Source of the DNA: Massilia sp. PAMC28688
Lineage (GTDB): Bacteria > Pseudomonadota > Gammaproteobacteria > Burkholderiales > Burkholderiaceae_D
Direction of reading: 5' to 3'
Assembly (NCBI RefSeq): GCF_019443445.1
Contig: NZ_CP080378.1
Span: 620,001-684,000 of the forward strand
DNA: 64,000 nucleotides
Below, one piece after another: positions 1-8,120 of the stretch. The translations under genes and the position numbers were made by a program. How positions within the stretch are numbered: position 1 is the first letter of the stretch; each line of letters begins with the position of its first letter. The notes below the pieces were generated by a model. That model saw only the letters and a list, made by a program, of their open reading frames with translations, was not told where the DNA came from and did not search any database.

Positions 1-174
1 CGCATGCGCGAAACCATGATCTTCCCGGACATGCGCCAGCCCCTGCCCCACATCACGGCCTCGGTCGGGGTGGCCGTACTGGCCGAAGGCATGGATGATC
101 TGGGCCTGATTGCCGCCGCCGATGCCGCCTTGTACCGCGCCAAGAATGGCGGGCGCGACCAGGTGGCGCTCTAG
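1..174 (+). CDS. C-terminal end of a GGDEF diguanylate cyclase (5' part outside the window)
   Basis: The first 57 codons are open in frame 1 and end at TAG. The visible stretch matches the end of a GGDEF domain: ITASVGVAVL, then the closing helix ADAALYRAKNGGRDQV. Diguanylate cyclases make cyclic di-GMP, the second messenger that controls biofilm and exopolysaccharide. The GG(D/E)EF catalytic loop and any sensor domain lie upstream of the window, so activity and input cannot be judged. The gene ends 107 bp before exonuclease I on the same strand, and nothing links the two functions. Confidence 0.85.
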   Translation, partial: RMRETMIFPDMRQPLPHITASVGVAVLAEGMDDLGLIAAADAALYRAKNGGRDQVAL

Positions 175-281
175 AACCCGCGCCGCAATTGCGCGCCAAG
201 GTTGACAGCGGCGCCGGCCTTGGTCAGCATAGGCGCCGCGCGGCGGCATTTCCGCCCGGCGTACGCACCCACTGACCATTC

Positions 282-1730
282 ATGAGCACGCATACCTTTC
301 TCTGGCACGACTACGAAACCTTTGGCGCCCAGCCGCGCCGCGACCGGCCGGCCCAGTTTGCCGCCATCCGCACCGATGCCAGCCTCAACGAGATTGGCGA
401 GCCGATCATGCTGTATTGCCAGCCGGCGCCCGATTTCCTGCCCGACCCGCAATCCTGCCTGATCACGGGGATCACGCCCCAGGCCTGCCTGGCGCAGGGC
501 GTGCCCGAGCACGAATTTGCGCGCATCGTGGAGGCCGCCTTCAGCGAGCCGGGCACCATCGGCGTGGGCTACAACACGATCCGCTTCGACGATGAAGTCA
601 CGCGCTTCCTGTTCTGGCGTAACCTGATCGATCCCTACGCGCGCGAATGGCAAAACAATTGTGGACGCTGGGATTTGCTGGACGTCATCCGCATGACTTA
701 CGCGCTGCGCCCGGAAGGCATCGAGTGGCCGCGGCACGAAGACGGGCGTCCCAGCTTCAAGCTTGAACACCTGAGCCGGGCCAACGGCCTGGTGCACGAG
801 GCGGCCCACGATGCCCTGTCCGATGTGCGCGCCACCATTGCGCTGGCACGCCTGATCCGCGACAAGCAGCCCAAGCTGTTCGATTTCTGCCTGGCCCTGC
901 ACAAGAAGGAGCGGGTCGCCACCGAGATTGGCATGCACCTGCCGGCGCCCCAGCGCCAGCCATTCCTGCACGTGACCGGCATGTTCCCGGCCGAATACGG
1001 CTGCATCGCTCTGGTCTATCCGCTGGGCACGCATCCGACCAACAAGAATGAAATCCTGGTGTGGGATTGCCGGCATGACCCCTCGGAACTGTTCGGTCTG
1101 GACGTGGAAACGATCCGCCTGCGCTTGTTCACCCGCTCGGCCGACTTGCCCGAGGGCGTGACGCGCCTGCCGATCAAGAGCATCCACCTGAACAAATCGC
1201 CAATGCTGGTGTCGAACCTGAAAACCCTGTCCGCCATCCAGGCCGAACGCTGGGCACTGGACCTGGAACAGTGCCGGGCCCACGCAGCGCTGGCGGCGGC
1301 GGGGCCGGACATGAGCCAGATCTGGGCGCAGGTTTACCAGCGCGCCGCCAGCGTGGAAGAGACCGATGTGGACGAAGACCTGTACGGCGGCTTTGTCAGC
1401 AATAACGACCGGCGCAAGCTGGCCTCGCTGCGCGCCGAGTCACCGGCGCAGCTGGCGGCGGCACGGCCATCGTTTGAAGACGAGCGCCTGGCGGAACTCG
1501 TGTTCCGCTATCGGGCACGCAACTTTCCCCACACGCTGACGCAGCAGGAAGCGCAGCAGTGGGACGCGCACCGCGCCGCGCGCCTGTTCGACGGCGCCGC
1601 CGGCGCACGCACCATCGAGCAGCTCTTTGCAGAGATCGACACCCTGTCCGAAGACGCGGACGAGCGCGCCGAAAACATCCTCGGTGAACTGTACGATTAT
1701 GCGGAAATGATCGCCCCACCGAGATTGTGA
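282..1730 (+). CDS. sbcB: Exodeoxyribonuclease I
   Basis: This 482-residue protein is close to the length of E. coli ExoI (475). It degrades single-stranded DNA 3' to 5' and acts in recombination and mismatch repair. The first exonuclease motif is at the N terminus (HDYETFG, with the metal-binding Asp and Glu). The later DEDDh motif HDALSDVRAT is near residue 175. The C-terminal half keeps the ExoI-specific SH3-like and helical regions (YGGFVSNNDRR, then a helical tail). The start ATG gives the expected MSTHTFLWHDYETFG opening. It is a single gene, with an unrelated hydrolase 54 bp downstream. Confidence 0.93.
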   Translation: MSTHTFLWHDYETFGAQPRRDRPAQFAAIRTDASLNEIGEPIMLYCQPAPDFLPDPQSCLITGITPQACLAQGVPEHEFARIVEAAFSEPGTIGVGYNTIRFDDEVTRFLFWRNLIDPYAREWQNNCGRWDLLDVIRMTYALRPEGIEWPRHEDGRPSFKLEHLSRANGLVHEAAHDALSDVRATIALARLIRDKQPKLFDFCLALHKKERVATEIGMHLPAPQRQPFLHVTGMFPAEYGCIALVYPLGTHPTNKNEILVWDCRHDPSELFGLDVETIRLRLFTRSADLPEGVTRLPIKSIHLNKSPMLVSNLKTLSAIQAERWALDLEQCRAHAALAAAGPDMSQIWAQVYQRAASVEETDVDEDLYGGFVSNNDRRKLASLRAESPAQLAAARPSFEDERLAELVFRYRARNFPHTLTQQEAQQWDAHRAARLFDGAAGARTIEQLFAEIDTLSEDADERAENILGELYDYAEMIAPPRL

Positions 1731-1784
1731 CGCCACCCTATGCCGGTGCTACAATCGTTGGCTTACCAACCAACCAAGATTGCC

Positions 1785-2867
1785 ATGCGCTCATCTGCTC
1801 CCCTGTGGTTTGCTTCCCTTCTTGCCCTGTCGCCGCTGGTATCGGCCCAGGGAGGCAGCGCTCCCGCGGCGGCGCCGGTCATTGCGTCCGCGCCGCTTGC
1901 CTGCAAGGCCGGCCAGGCCATCAGCGAGGAAGGTTTCGTCAAGCTCGGCGGCATCGAGCAGTGGGTGACCATCAAGGGCAGTGACTGCCGCAATCCGGTC
2001 ATCCTGTTCATCCATGGTGGCCCGGGCAATCCCAACACGCCCTACGCCAACCTGCCGTACAACGCGTGGGAAAAGGACTTCACGCTGGTGCAGTGGGACC
2101 AGCGCGGTGCCGGCCGCACGTTCACGCGCAACCCGGCCACGGCCGACGCCAAGCTCACGGTCGAGCAGATGGCAAAGGATGGCACCGAGCTGGCCGCCTT
2201 CCTGCAGACCCGCCTGGGTAAAAAGAAAGTGATCCTGTTCGGTGGTTCGTGGGGTTCGCTGCTGTCGGTACACATGGCCAAGATGCGCCCCGAGCTGTTC
2301 GGCGCCTACCTGGGCACGGGCCAGATGGTCAAGACACCGGACAACCAGCGTGACGGCTACAACAAGCTGCTGGGGCTGGCACGCGCGGCGGGCGATGGCC
2401 CGACCGTCACGGCGCTTGAAGCACTGGGCGACCCGCCCTGGGTCAGCCCGCGCAGCTTCGGCATCATGCGCCGCGCCTCGCGCAAATACGAGGCCATGAG
2501 CGCCGAGCCGACGCCCAAGGCCTGGTTTGCCCCGGCACCTGCCTATGCAAGCGAACAGGCGCAGGCGGAGTACGAGCGCGGCGAAGAGTATTCCTTCCTG
2601 CAGTTCGTGGGCATGAAGGGTGACGGCATGCTGTCCACGGTGGACCTGCCCAAGCTGGGCTACGACTTCCGCATGCCGGTATTTCTGGTGCAGGGCGAGC
2701 ACGATCTGATCACGACGCCGGCGATGGCCAAAGGCTATTTTGACGGCATCAAGGCGCCGCACAAGGAATTCTTCCTGCTGCCACGCGTGGGCCACGATCC
2801 CAATCCTGCCATGGTGGCGGCCCAGTACGACATCCTCAAAAACAAGATTGCACCGCTGATGAAGTAA
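1785..2867 (+). CDS. Secreted alpha/beta hydrolase, proline-iminopeptidase-like (S33)
   Basis: I chose the ATG at 1785 because it opens directly into a signal peptide (MRSSAPLWFASLLALSPLVSA). The in-frame ATG at 1740 would add 15 residues ahead of it and lies beside a TACAAT -10-like box at 1750. The mature protein has the alpha/beta hydrolase fold: HGGPG oxyanion loop, DQRGAGRT, nucleophile elbow GGSWGS, and acid and base candidates in QGEHDLIT and VGHDPNP. HGGPG with DQRG is typical of the S33 prolyl aminopeptidase family, but many members act on other amides or esters, so the substrate is open. Likely periplasmic. It is monocistronic and convergent with pyrF. Confidence 0.82.
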   Translation: MRSSAPLWFASLLALSPLVSAQGGSAPAAAPVIASAPLACKAGQAISEEGFVKLGGIEQWVTIKGSDCRNPVILFIHGGPGNPNTPYANLPYNAWEKDFTLVQWDQRGAGRTFTRNPATADAKLTVEQMAKDGTELAAFLQTRLGKKKVILFGGSWGSLLSVHMAKMRPELFGAYLGTGQMVKTPDNQRDGYNKLLGLARAAGDGPTVTALEALGDPPWVSPRSFGIMRRASRKYEAMSAEPTPKAWFAPAPAYASEQAQAEYERGEEYSFLQFVGMKGDGMLSTVDLPKLGYDFRMPVFLVQGEHDLITTPAMAKGYFDGIKAPHKEFFLLPRVGHDPNPAMVAAQYDILKNKIAPLMK

Positions 2868-2891
2868 ATGCCGCGGCGCTGGCGCCGGTCG

Positions 2892-3734
2892 TCAGTCGCG
2901 GTAGCGATTGATGGCGTCGCGGGTTTCCAGCGCCACGCGGCGCGCGGCGTCGGCAAAGTCTTCGGCACCTTGCGGGGCCGCATACAGGATGGCGCGCGAG
3001 GAATTGATCATCATGCCCGCGCCCGCTTTGCTCTTGCCGGAGCGCACGGTCGCTTCCACATCGCCGCCCTGGGCGCCCACGCCGGGCACCAGGAGCGGCA
3101 TGTCGCCCACGATGGCGCGCACCTGCGCCAGTTCTTGCGGGAACGTGGCGCCGACCACCAGCGCGCATTGTCCATGCTGGTTCCACTGGCGGGCCACCAG
3201 CGCGGCCACGTGCTGGTACAGGGGCATGCCGCCCACATCGAGAAACTGCAGGTCCGAGCCGCCCGGGTTGGAGGTGCGGCACAGCACGATCACGCCGCGC
3301 TCGCGCCACTCCATGTACGGCTCCACGGAATCAAAGCCCATGTAGGGATTGACGGTCACGGCATCGGCCAGGTAGCGGTCGTAGGCTTCGCGCGCGTACT
3401 GGCGGGCGGTGGCGCCAATGTCGCCGCGCTTGGCGTCGAGGATGACGGGAATGTGGGGATAGCTGGCCTTGATGTAGGCACACAGCTGCTCGAGCTGGCG
3501 TTCCGCCCCGAGGGCGGCGAAATAGGCGATCTGCGGCTTGAACGAACAGGCCAGGTCCGCGGTCACATCGACGATGGCCTTGCAAAACTGGTAGATGCCA
3601 TCGGGCTCGTTCTGGAACCGGGCCGGCATGCGCGTGACATCCGGGTCCAGACCCACGCACAGCAGCGATTGGTGGGAAGTCCAGGCGGCAGAGAGCTGGT
3701 CGATGAAGTTCACGGGGGCCTTTTTATCATGCAT
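2892..3734 (-). CDS. pyrF: Orotidine 5'-phosphate decarboxylase (type 2)
   Basis: This protein decarboxylates OMP to UMP, the last step of de novo pyrimidine synthesis, in the cytoplasm. It has 280 residues from the ATG at 3734 ([14 protein letters not shown]). The catalytic Lys/Asp array is in [16 protein letters not shown], and phosphate-loop residues lie in [13 protein letters not shown]. Length and motif spelling fit the type-2 subfamily found in Burkholderiales and actinobacteria rather than the E. coli type. The frame stays open upstream to 3839, but that would add 35 residues with no family match. It is divergent from the LemA operon, with a 107-bp shared upstream region. Confidence 0.94.
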   Translation of the reverse strand: MHDKKAPVNFIDQLSAAWTSHQSLLCVGLDPDVTRMPARFQNEPDGIYQFCKAIVDVTADLACSFKPQIAYFAALGAERQLEQLCAYIKASYPHIPVILDAKRGDIGATARQYAREAYDRYLADAVTVNPYMGFDSVEPYMEWRERGVIVLCRTSNPGGSDLQFLDVGGMPLYQHVAALVARQWNQHGQCALVVGATFPQELAQVRAIVGDMPLLVPGVGAQGGDVEATVRSGKSKAGAGMMINSSRAILYAAPQGAEDFADAARRVALETRDAINRYRD

Positions 3735-3841
3735 TTGACAGGCCGACATTGTACCCCGAGCCCATGCACGGTTGAAAAGACGCTTTCTACGCATTTCGGG
3801 TATATTTTGTTCATTCGACAACTTGTTACGGACAACCAATC

Positions 3842-4450
3842 ATGACCACAACCGCTTTCTCGCGCTGGCCCCAGCTGTTCCTGGCCACGCTGTTCGCCAC
3901 CCTGCTCTCCGGCTGCGGCTACAATGAATTCCAGACCAAGGATGAAGCCACCAAGGCTGCCTGGGGCGAAGTCGTCAACCAGTACCAGCGCCGCGCCGAC
4001 CTGATTCCCAACCTGGTCAATACCGTCAAGGGCTATGCCGCCCACGAAAAGGAAACGCTGGAAGCGGTCACCCAGGCGCGCGCCGCCGCCACCAGTTTCC
4101 AGATCACGCCCGAAGTACTCAACGACCCGGCCGCCTTCCAGAAGTTCCAACAGGTGCAGGGCCAGCTGTCGAGCGCGCTGTCGCGCCTGATGGCCGTGTC
4201 CGAGGCCTATCCCAACCTCAAGGCCGACACCAGCTTTCGCGAACTGCAGTCGCAGCTCGAAGGCACGGAAAACCGCATCACGGTGGCCCGCCAGCGCTAT
4301 ATCACCACGGTCCAGGACTACAACGTGCAGGTGCGCAAGTTCCCGACCAATCTCACGGCGATGATGTTCGGTTATGAAATCAAGCCATCGTTTACCGTGG
4401 AAAACGAAGCCGCCATCTCGACCGCGCCTGCTGTCAACTTCGGCAAATAA
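3842..4450 (+). CDS. LemA family lipoprotein
   Basis: This 202-residue protein has an N-terminal hydrophobic segment ending in a lipobox (LLSGC, Cys near residue 22). The LemA four-helix core follows, with the family signature of a helix pair (NEFQTKDEATKAAW, then QYQRRADLIPNLVNTVKGYA) and the closing FPTNLTAMMFGYEIKP. LemA proteins are membrane-tethered and of unclear biochemical role. They are very often encoded beside TPM-domain proteins, as here. It is the first gene of a three-gene operon, with only 3 bp before the next start. It is in the usual size range and not truncated. Confidence 0.92.
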   Translation: MTTTAFSRWPQLFLATLFATLLSGCGYNEFQTKDEATKAAWGEVVNQYQRRADLIPNLVNTVKGYAAHEKETLEAVTQARAAATSFQITPEVLNDPAAFQKFQQVQGQLSSALSRLMAVSEAYPNLKADTSFRELQSQLEGTENRITVARQRYITTVQDYNVQVRKFPTNLTAMMFGYEIKPSFTVENEAAISTAPAVNFGK

Positions 4451-4453
4451 GCC

Positions 4454-5269
4454 ATGGCCATGCTGCGCACCCTGCTGACGCTGGCACTGGCCCTGGTGCT
4501 GATGGCCGGCGCCCGGGCCCAGGACCTGCAGAGCGTGCCGCCCCTGACCGGCCACCTGATGGACCAGGCCGGAATGCTGACGCCGGACGAGCGCGCCCGC
4601 CTGGAAGCCTTCCTCACCGAATACGACACCAGGACGGGCAGCCAGATTGCGGTGTTGACCATCAAGACCACGGCCCCGGAACAGATCGAGCAATTCAGTA
4701 TCCGCGTGGCCGATGCCTGGAAGCTCGGGCGCAAGGGCATTGACGATGGCGTGCTGCTGATTGTGGCGCCGGATAACACCAGCGCCATGCGGCGCCTGCG
4801 CATCGAAGCCGGGCGCGGCGTCCAGGGTGTGCTCACCGATGCCCAATCGAAACGCATCCTGTCCGACGTGATTGCGCCCTACTTCCAGAATGAACAGTAC
4901 TACGATGGCCTGTACTCGGGCGTGGCGGCCATTGCCCACCTGCTCAACAAGGAACAGTTCCCGGCACCACCGGTCCAGGCCCAGGTTCCCTATTCTCAGC
5001 AGCAAGGCGATGGCGGGGGCGGTTCCCTGCTCATCCCCCTGCTGGTGTTTGGCGCCATCATCGTGATGCGCATGTTCCGGCCGCGCCGTTCGCGCCTGGC
5101 AAGGGGTGGCTGGGGCAGCGGTGCTACCGGCTTCATCCTGGGAAGCGCACTGAGCGGCCTGGGACGGGGCGGTGGCGGCGGCTTTGGCGGCGGTGGTGGC
5201 TTTGGCGGCGGTGGCTTTTCCGGCGGTGGTGGCAGCTTTGACGGCGGCGGCGCCTCGGGAGACTGGTAA
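4454..5269 (+). CDS. TPM-domain (YgcG/Rhodanese-C) membrane protein with Gly-rich tail
   Basis: This 271-residue exported protein has a signal peptide (about residues 1-22) and a TPM domain (about 35-165, with LTGHLMDQAGMLT and DDGVLLIVAPD). A transmembrane segment (about 193-205, LLIPLLVFGAIIVM) is followed by a short basic stretch and a C-terminal tail of Gly/Phe/Ser repeats ending in GASGDW. This is the usual YgcG layout: a periplasmic TPM domain anchored in the inner membrane. TPM proteins are linked to photosystem assembly in plants, but the bacterial role with LemA is unresolved. It follows lemA by 3 bp, and its stop overlaps the next start (TAATG). Confidence 0.9.
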   Translation: MAMLRTLLTLALALVLMAGARAQDLQSVPPLTGHLMDQAGMLTPDERARLEAFLTEYDTRTGSQIAVLTIKTTAPEQIEQFSIRVADAWKLGRKGIDDGVLLIVAPDNTSAMRRLRIEAGRGVQGVLTDAQSKRILSDVIAPYFQNEQYYDGLYSGVAAIAHLLNKEQFPAPPVQAQVPYSQQQGDGGGGSLLIPLLVFGAIIVMRMFRPRRSRLARGGWGSGATGFILGSALSGLGRGGGGGFGGGGGFGGGGFSGGGGSFDGGGASGDW

Positions 5270-5784
5270 TGAGCATGCATTTTTTTGACCGACTCAAGCG
5301 GCAATGGCGCCACTGGATGTCCACCACCAGCAAGGGCAAACAAGCGTTTTCCGACGACACCCTGGCCCGGCTCGGGCAGGCCATCGGCGCCGGCGAGCAG
5401 CGCCACCGGGGCGAACTGCGCCTGATTGTGGAGCATGCCATGCCGTCCGACGCCATCTGGGACGACATGAGCTGCCGCCAGAGAGCCATTGCCCTCTTTG
5501 CCGAGCATGGCGTGTGGGATACGGAAGACAATTGCGGCGTGCTCCTGTACATCAACCTGGCCGAGCACAAGGTGGAAATCGTGGTCGACCGGGCCATTGG
5601 CCGCAAGATCGACCATGGCACCTGGAAGCAGGTTTGCCAGGGCATGACCGAAGGCTTTGCCAGGGGCGAATTTAGCGCCAGCACCCTGGCGGCAGTCGAG
5701 CAGATCAACACACTGCTGGCCCAGCACTTCCCGGCCAGTGGTGCCCGTGCCAACGAGCTGCCTGACCATCCGATCGTGCTGTAA
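5269..5784 (+). CDS. Second TPM-domain protein, no signal peptide
   Basis: This 171-residue TPM-domain protein is the last gene of the LemA-TPM-TPM operon. Its start overlaps the stop of the preceding gene, so translational coupling is likely. A short basic N terminus (FFDRLKRQWRHW) precedes the domain, whose core is DNCGVLLYINLAEHKVEIVVDRAIGRKI. No signal peptide, membrane segment or glycine tail is visible. It would therefore face the cytoplasm or bind the membrane through its amphipathic N terminus, unlike its partner. The function is not known. Confidence 0.88.
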   Translation: MSMHFFDRLKRQWRHWMSTTSKGKQAFSDDTLARLGQAIGAGEQRHRGELRLIVEHAMPSDAIWDDMSCRQRAIALFAEHGVWDTEDNCGVLLYINLAEHKVEIVVDRAIGRKIDHGTWKQVCQGMTEGFARGEFSASTLAAVEQINTLLAQHFPASGARANELPDHPIVL

Positions 5785-5847
5785 AAAAGCCAGCGTCGGG
5801 TCCGGCCTGTAGGTAGAATTCGCATTTCAATCAGTTGAAAGCAATGC

Positions 5848-6612
5848 ATGAGACTTGAGAACAAAGTTGCCATCGTCACCGGGGCCACCCAGGGTATTGG
5901 CCTGGCGTGCGCGCGCCGCCTGTTGCAGGAGGGCGCACGGGTGATGCTGGTCGATATCAAGCCCGAGGGTGAGGACGCGGCGCGTGAACTGGGCGAGCAG
6001 GCCCGCTTCTTTGCGGCCGACGTCAGCCTGAAAGTGGACGTCGACGCCATGATGGCGGCCACGCTCGCCCAGTTCGGGCACGTCGATATCCTGGTCAACA
6101 ATGCCGGCGTCACCCACGCCGCTGATTTCCTCGACCTGTCCGAAGACGACTTCGACCGCGTACTGCGCATCAACCTCAAGTCCATGTTCCTGTGCGGGCA
6201 GGCGGCCGCCCGCCACATGGTCAGCCAGGGCAGCGGTTGCATCATCAATATGTCGAGCGTCAACGCCGAACTGGCCATTCCCAACCAGGTGCCCTACGTG
6301 GTATCGAAGGGGGGCATCAACCAGCTGACCAAGGTCATGGCGCTCAACCTGGCGCCGCACGGCATCCGCGTCAACGGCGTCGGTCCCGGAACTATCCTGA
6401 CGGAACTGGCGAAAAAGGCGGTGCTGGCCAGTGCGGAGGCGCGCCACACCATCCTGTCGCGCACGCCCGCCGGGCGCTGCGGCGAACCGGAGGAAATTGC
6501 TTCCGTAGTGGCCTTCCTGGCCAGCGAGGACGCGTCCTACATGACGGGCCAGACCATGTATGTGGACGGCGGCCGCATGGCCCTGAACTACACGGTGCCG
6601 GTCCACGAATGA
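5848..6612 (+). CDS. SDR-family NAD(P)-dependent oxidoreductase
   Basis: A 254-residue classical short-chain dehydrogenase. The Rossmann motif TGATQGIG is at residues 11-18, NNAG near 84, and the catalytic Ser/Tyr/Lys set is in the SSVNAEL to PYVVSKGG stretch. The C terminus VDGGRMALNYTVP is typical of fabG-like and sugar or polyol dehydrogenases. An acidic residue after the second beta strand (MLVDIKPEG) suggests NAD rather than NADP. The substrate cannot be read from the sequence. Its TGA overlaps the ohrR start (ATGA), so the two genes are co-transcribed. A reductase fused to a peroxide-sensing operon could help clear carbonyl products of lipid peroxidation, but that is inference. Confidence 0.87.
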   Translation: MRLENKVAIVTGATQGIGLACARRLLQEGARVMLVDIKPEGEDAARELGEQARFFAADVSLKVDVDAMMAATLAQFGHVDILVNNAGVTHAADFLDLSEDDFDRVLRINLKSMFLCGQAAARHMVSQGSGCIINMSSVNAELAIPNQVPYVVSKGGINQLTKVMALNLAPHGIRVNGVGPGTILTELAKKAVLASAEARHTILSRTPAGRCGEPEEIASVVAFLASEDASYMTGQTMYVDGGRMALNYTVPVHE

Positions 6613-7088
6613 GCGAAGATAGCAAGCAGGCGCTGCCGGCAGACGTCAACCCGCTGGAACTGGACCTGCAGTTCTGCTTTGCCTTGTATTCCGCCTCGCA
6701 TGCGATGACGCGGCGCTACAAGCCACTGCTCGACAGGCTGAGCCTGACCTATCCGCAATACCTGGTCATGCTGGTGCTGTGGGAGCAGGACGGGATCCTG
6801 GTCAAGGACATCGGGTCACGCCTGTTTCTCGATTCCGGCACCCTGACGCCATTACTCAAGCGCCTGGAAGCCAATGGCCTGGTGACGCGCAACCGCGACC
6901 CGCAGGACGAGCGCCAGGTGCGCATCCTGCTCAGCGATGCGGGCCGGAAGCTGCGGGAACGTGCCGGTGTCATTCCCCAACAGGTGCTGTGTGCCAGCGG
7001 TGAAGAACTCGCATCGCTGTGCCTGTTGCGCGACGATCTGGCGCGGGTGCGGGACCGGCTGTTCAAGGCCAGCGAAGATGCGTCCTGA
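6609..7088 (+). CDS. ohrR: Organic-hydroperoxide-sensing MarR-family repressor
   Basis: A 159-residue winged-helix MarR protein. It begins at the ATG that overlaps the upstream stop and has the OhrR N-terminal signature DLQFCFALYSAS with the peroxide-reactive Cys at position 23. The helix-turn-helix covers LVKDIGSRLFLDSGTLTPLL and the wing is NRDPQDERQVRI. Two further Cys (128 and 138) sit near the C terminus. That arrangement resembles the two-Cys Xanthomonas OhrR (Cys22/Cys127), in which oxidation forms an intersubunit disulfide and releases DNA. The target ohr lies 117 bp downstream on the same strand, with three operator-like repeats between them. OhrR therefore appears to repress ohr, and perhaps itself, from a separate promoter. 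Confidence 0.93.
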   Translation: MSEDSKQALPADVNPLELDLQFCFALYSASHAMTRRYKPLLDRLSLTYPQYLVMLVLWEQDGILVKDIGSRLFLDSGTLTPLLKRLEANGLVTRNRDPQDERQVRILLSDAGRKLRERAGVIPQQVLCASGEELASLCLLRDDLARVRDRLFKASEDAS

Positions 7089-7117
7089 TCCTTGCCACGC
7101 CACACATTACGGCAATC

Positions 7118-7155
7118 AAATTGTGCGCAATTAAATTGTGCGATCTTAAATTGTG
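7118..7155 (+). promoter_or_regulatory. Candidate OhrR operator: three 8-bp repeats at 15-bp spacing
   Basis: The octamer AAATTGTG occurs at 7118, 7133 and 7148, exactly 15 bp apart. The first copy is part of a perfect inverted repeat, AATTG-N4-CAATT (7119-7132). Known OhrR sites are AT-rich dyads built on AATT/TTGT arms, so the match is reasonable. A -10-like TATATT or TATTTA (7157-7164) follows directly, so a bound repressor would cover the ohr promoter. Confidence 0.68.
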
Positions 7156-7204
7156 ATATATTTACTTCTCAATGCTTGTTCACCCACCTGCCGAGGAGTT
7201 TTCT

Positions 7205-7627
7205 ATGACTACACTGTATACCGCCCACGCCACTGCCACCGGAGGCCGCGACGGCCGTGGCGTATCCGACAACAAGGCGCTTGATGTAGCCTTGTCCACC
7301 CCAAAGGAACTGGGCGGCGCCGGCGGCCCGGGAACCAACCCTGAGCAATTGTTTGCCGCTGGCTATGCAGCCTGCTTTCTGTCGGCCATGAAACTGGTTG
7401 GCGGCGCGCTGAAAACCCCGATTCCGGCAGACAGCAGCGTGAACGCCTCCGTTGGCATCGGCCCCAATGACAAGGGCGGGTTCGCCTTGAGCGTCAAACT
7501 GAATGTGACAACGCCTGGCATGGCCCCGGAGGCGGCCCAGGCGGTAGTCAACAAGGCACATGAAGTCTGCCCTTATTCGAATGCAACCCGGGGCAATATT
7601 GATGTGGAAATCGCCGTGAATCAGTAA
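7205..7627 (+). CDS. ohr: Organic hydroperoxide resistance peroxidase
   Basis: A 140-residue OsmC/Ohr-fold thiol peroxidase that reduces organic and lipid hydroperoxides with lipoyl-dependent recycling. The two catalytic cysteines are Cys57 (YAACFLSAMK) and Cys122 (EVCPYSNATRGN). The conserved Arg of the family is in the N-terminal part (GGRDGRG). I chose the ATG at 7205, which opens with MTTLYTAHATA after the ribosome site GAGG at 7193-7196. An upstream in-frame ATG at 7172 would add 11 unrelated residues. It is likely de-repressed by hydroperoxides through OhrR. A terminator follows at 7737. Confidence 0.95.
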   Translation: MTTLYTAHATATGGRDGRGVSDNKALDVALSTPKELGGAGGPGTNPEQLFAAGYAACFLSAMKLVGGALKTPIPADSSVNASVGIGPNDKGGFALSVKLNVTTPGMAPEAAQAVVNKAHEVCPYSNATRGNIDVEIAVNQ

Positions 7628-7736
7628 GTTATACGGCGCATGAATGTCTGGTATCCGAAACAACAATTAGACATATATTTTGCTGCGCACCATAATAGTG
7701 CCTGTCTCCACTATTCTCCTCCAAGAAGATAGTTTA

Positions 7737-7765
7737 AGCCCGCTTTCACCAGCGGGCTTTTTTTT
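7737..7765 (+). terminator. Rho-independent terminator downstream of ohr
   Basis: The stem AGCCCGCT/AGCGGGCT (8 bp) has a 6-nt loop (TTCACC) and runs straight into eight T residues (7758-7765). It lies 110 bp after the ohr stop and is a textbook intrinsic terminator. Confidence 0.9.
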
Positions 7766-8120
7766 GGCTGATTTACCGCGCGTTCAGGTTCGGCAAAACA
7801 AGGAGTTTTTTGATCCATGTCATAGAGAAGACACACTGTTTCGCTAAACTTTGTTCCAGCTTCCATACACGCAACCGATATGCCTGATGGCAGTCAGGTG
7901 TGCCAGCCCCGGTGCGGCACACCACTCCGAATTTTCCGAATTGCGCGATTGCATCGCACCAAAAGCGAGCGCAATCGCGCCTGTGCTGCACCATTCCGGT
8001 TCCGCTTGTGCAGGTGATAAAAAAGCGGATTTCCCCTTGAAGACAGGCGCCGATCTAGTATCATGAATGCCCCGACGTCTTTCCGAACCCTTTTGCATTA
8101 TTGCCAAGCGGAGTATTCGA
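7766..8120. other. 355-bp intergenic stretch with two strong stem-loops
   Basis: I see no credible gene here. The stretch holds two adjacent hairpins: GGTGTGCC/GGCACACC (7897-7904 with 7916-7923, 11-nt loop), and GCGCGATTGC/GCAATCGCGC (7943-7952 with 7971-7980) with an inner TCGC/GCGA pairing. Neither has a T-run. A plausible promoter for the next gene sits at its right end. A structured non-coding RNA or a remnant repeat would both explain the hairpins. Confidence 0.5.
8037..8064 (+). promoter_or_regulatory. Candidate sigma-70 promoter for the zinc-ribbon gene
   Basis: TTGAAG (8037-8042) and TATCAT (8059-8064) are separated by 16 bp. A start near 8071 would give a 50-nt leader before the ATG at 8121. 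Confidence 0.45.

Noticed and set aside
6192..6608. Upstream extension of the ohrR frame into the SDR gene
   Set aside because: The added residues are a shadow of the SDR coding frame. ATG 6609 overlaps the SDR stop and starts the OhrR family sequence.
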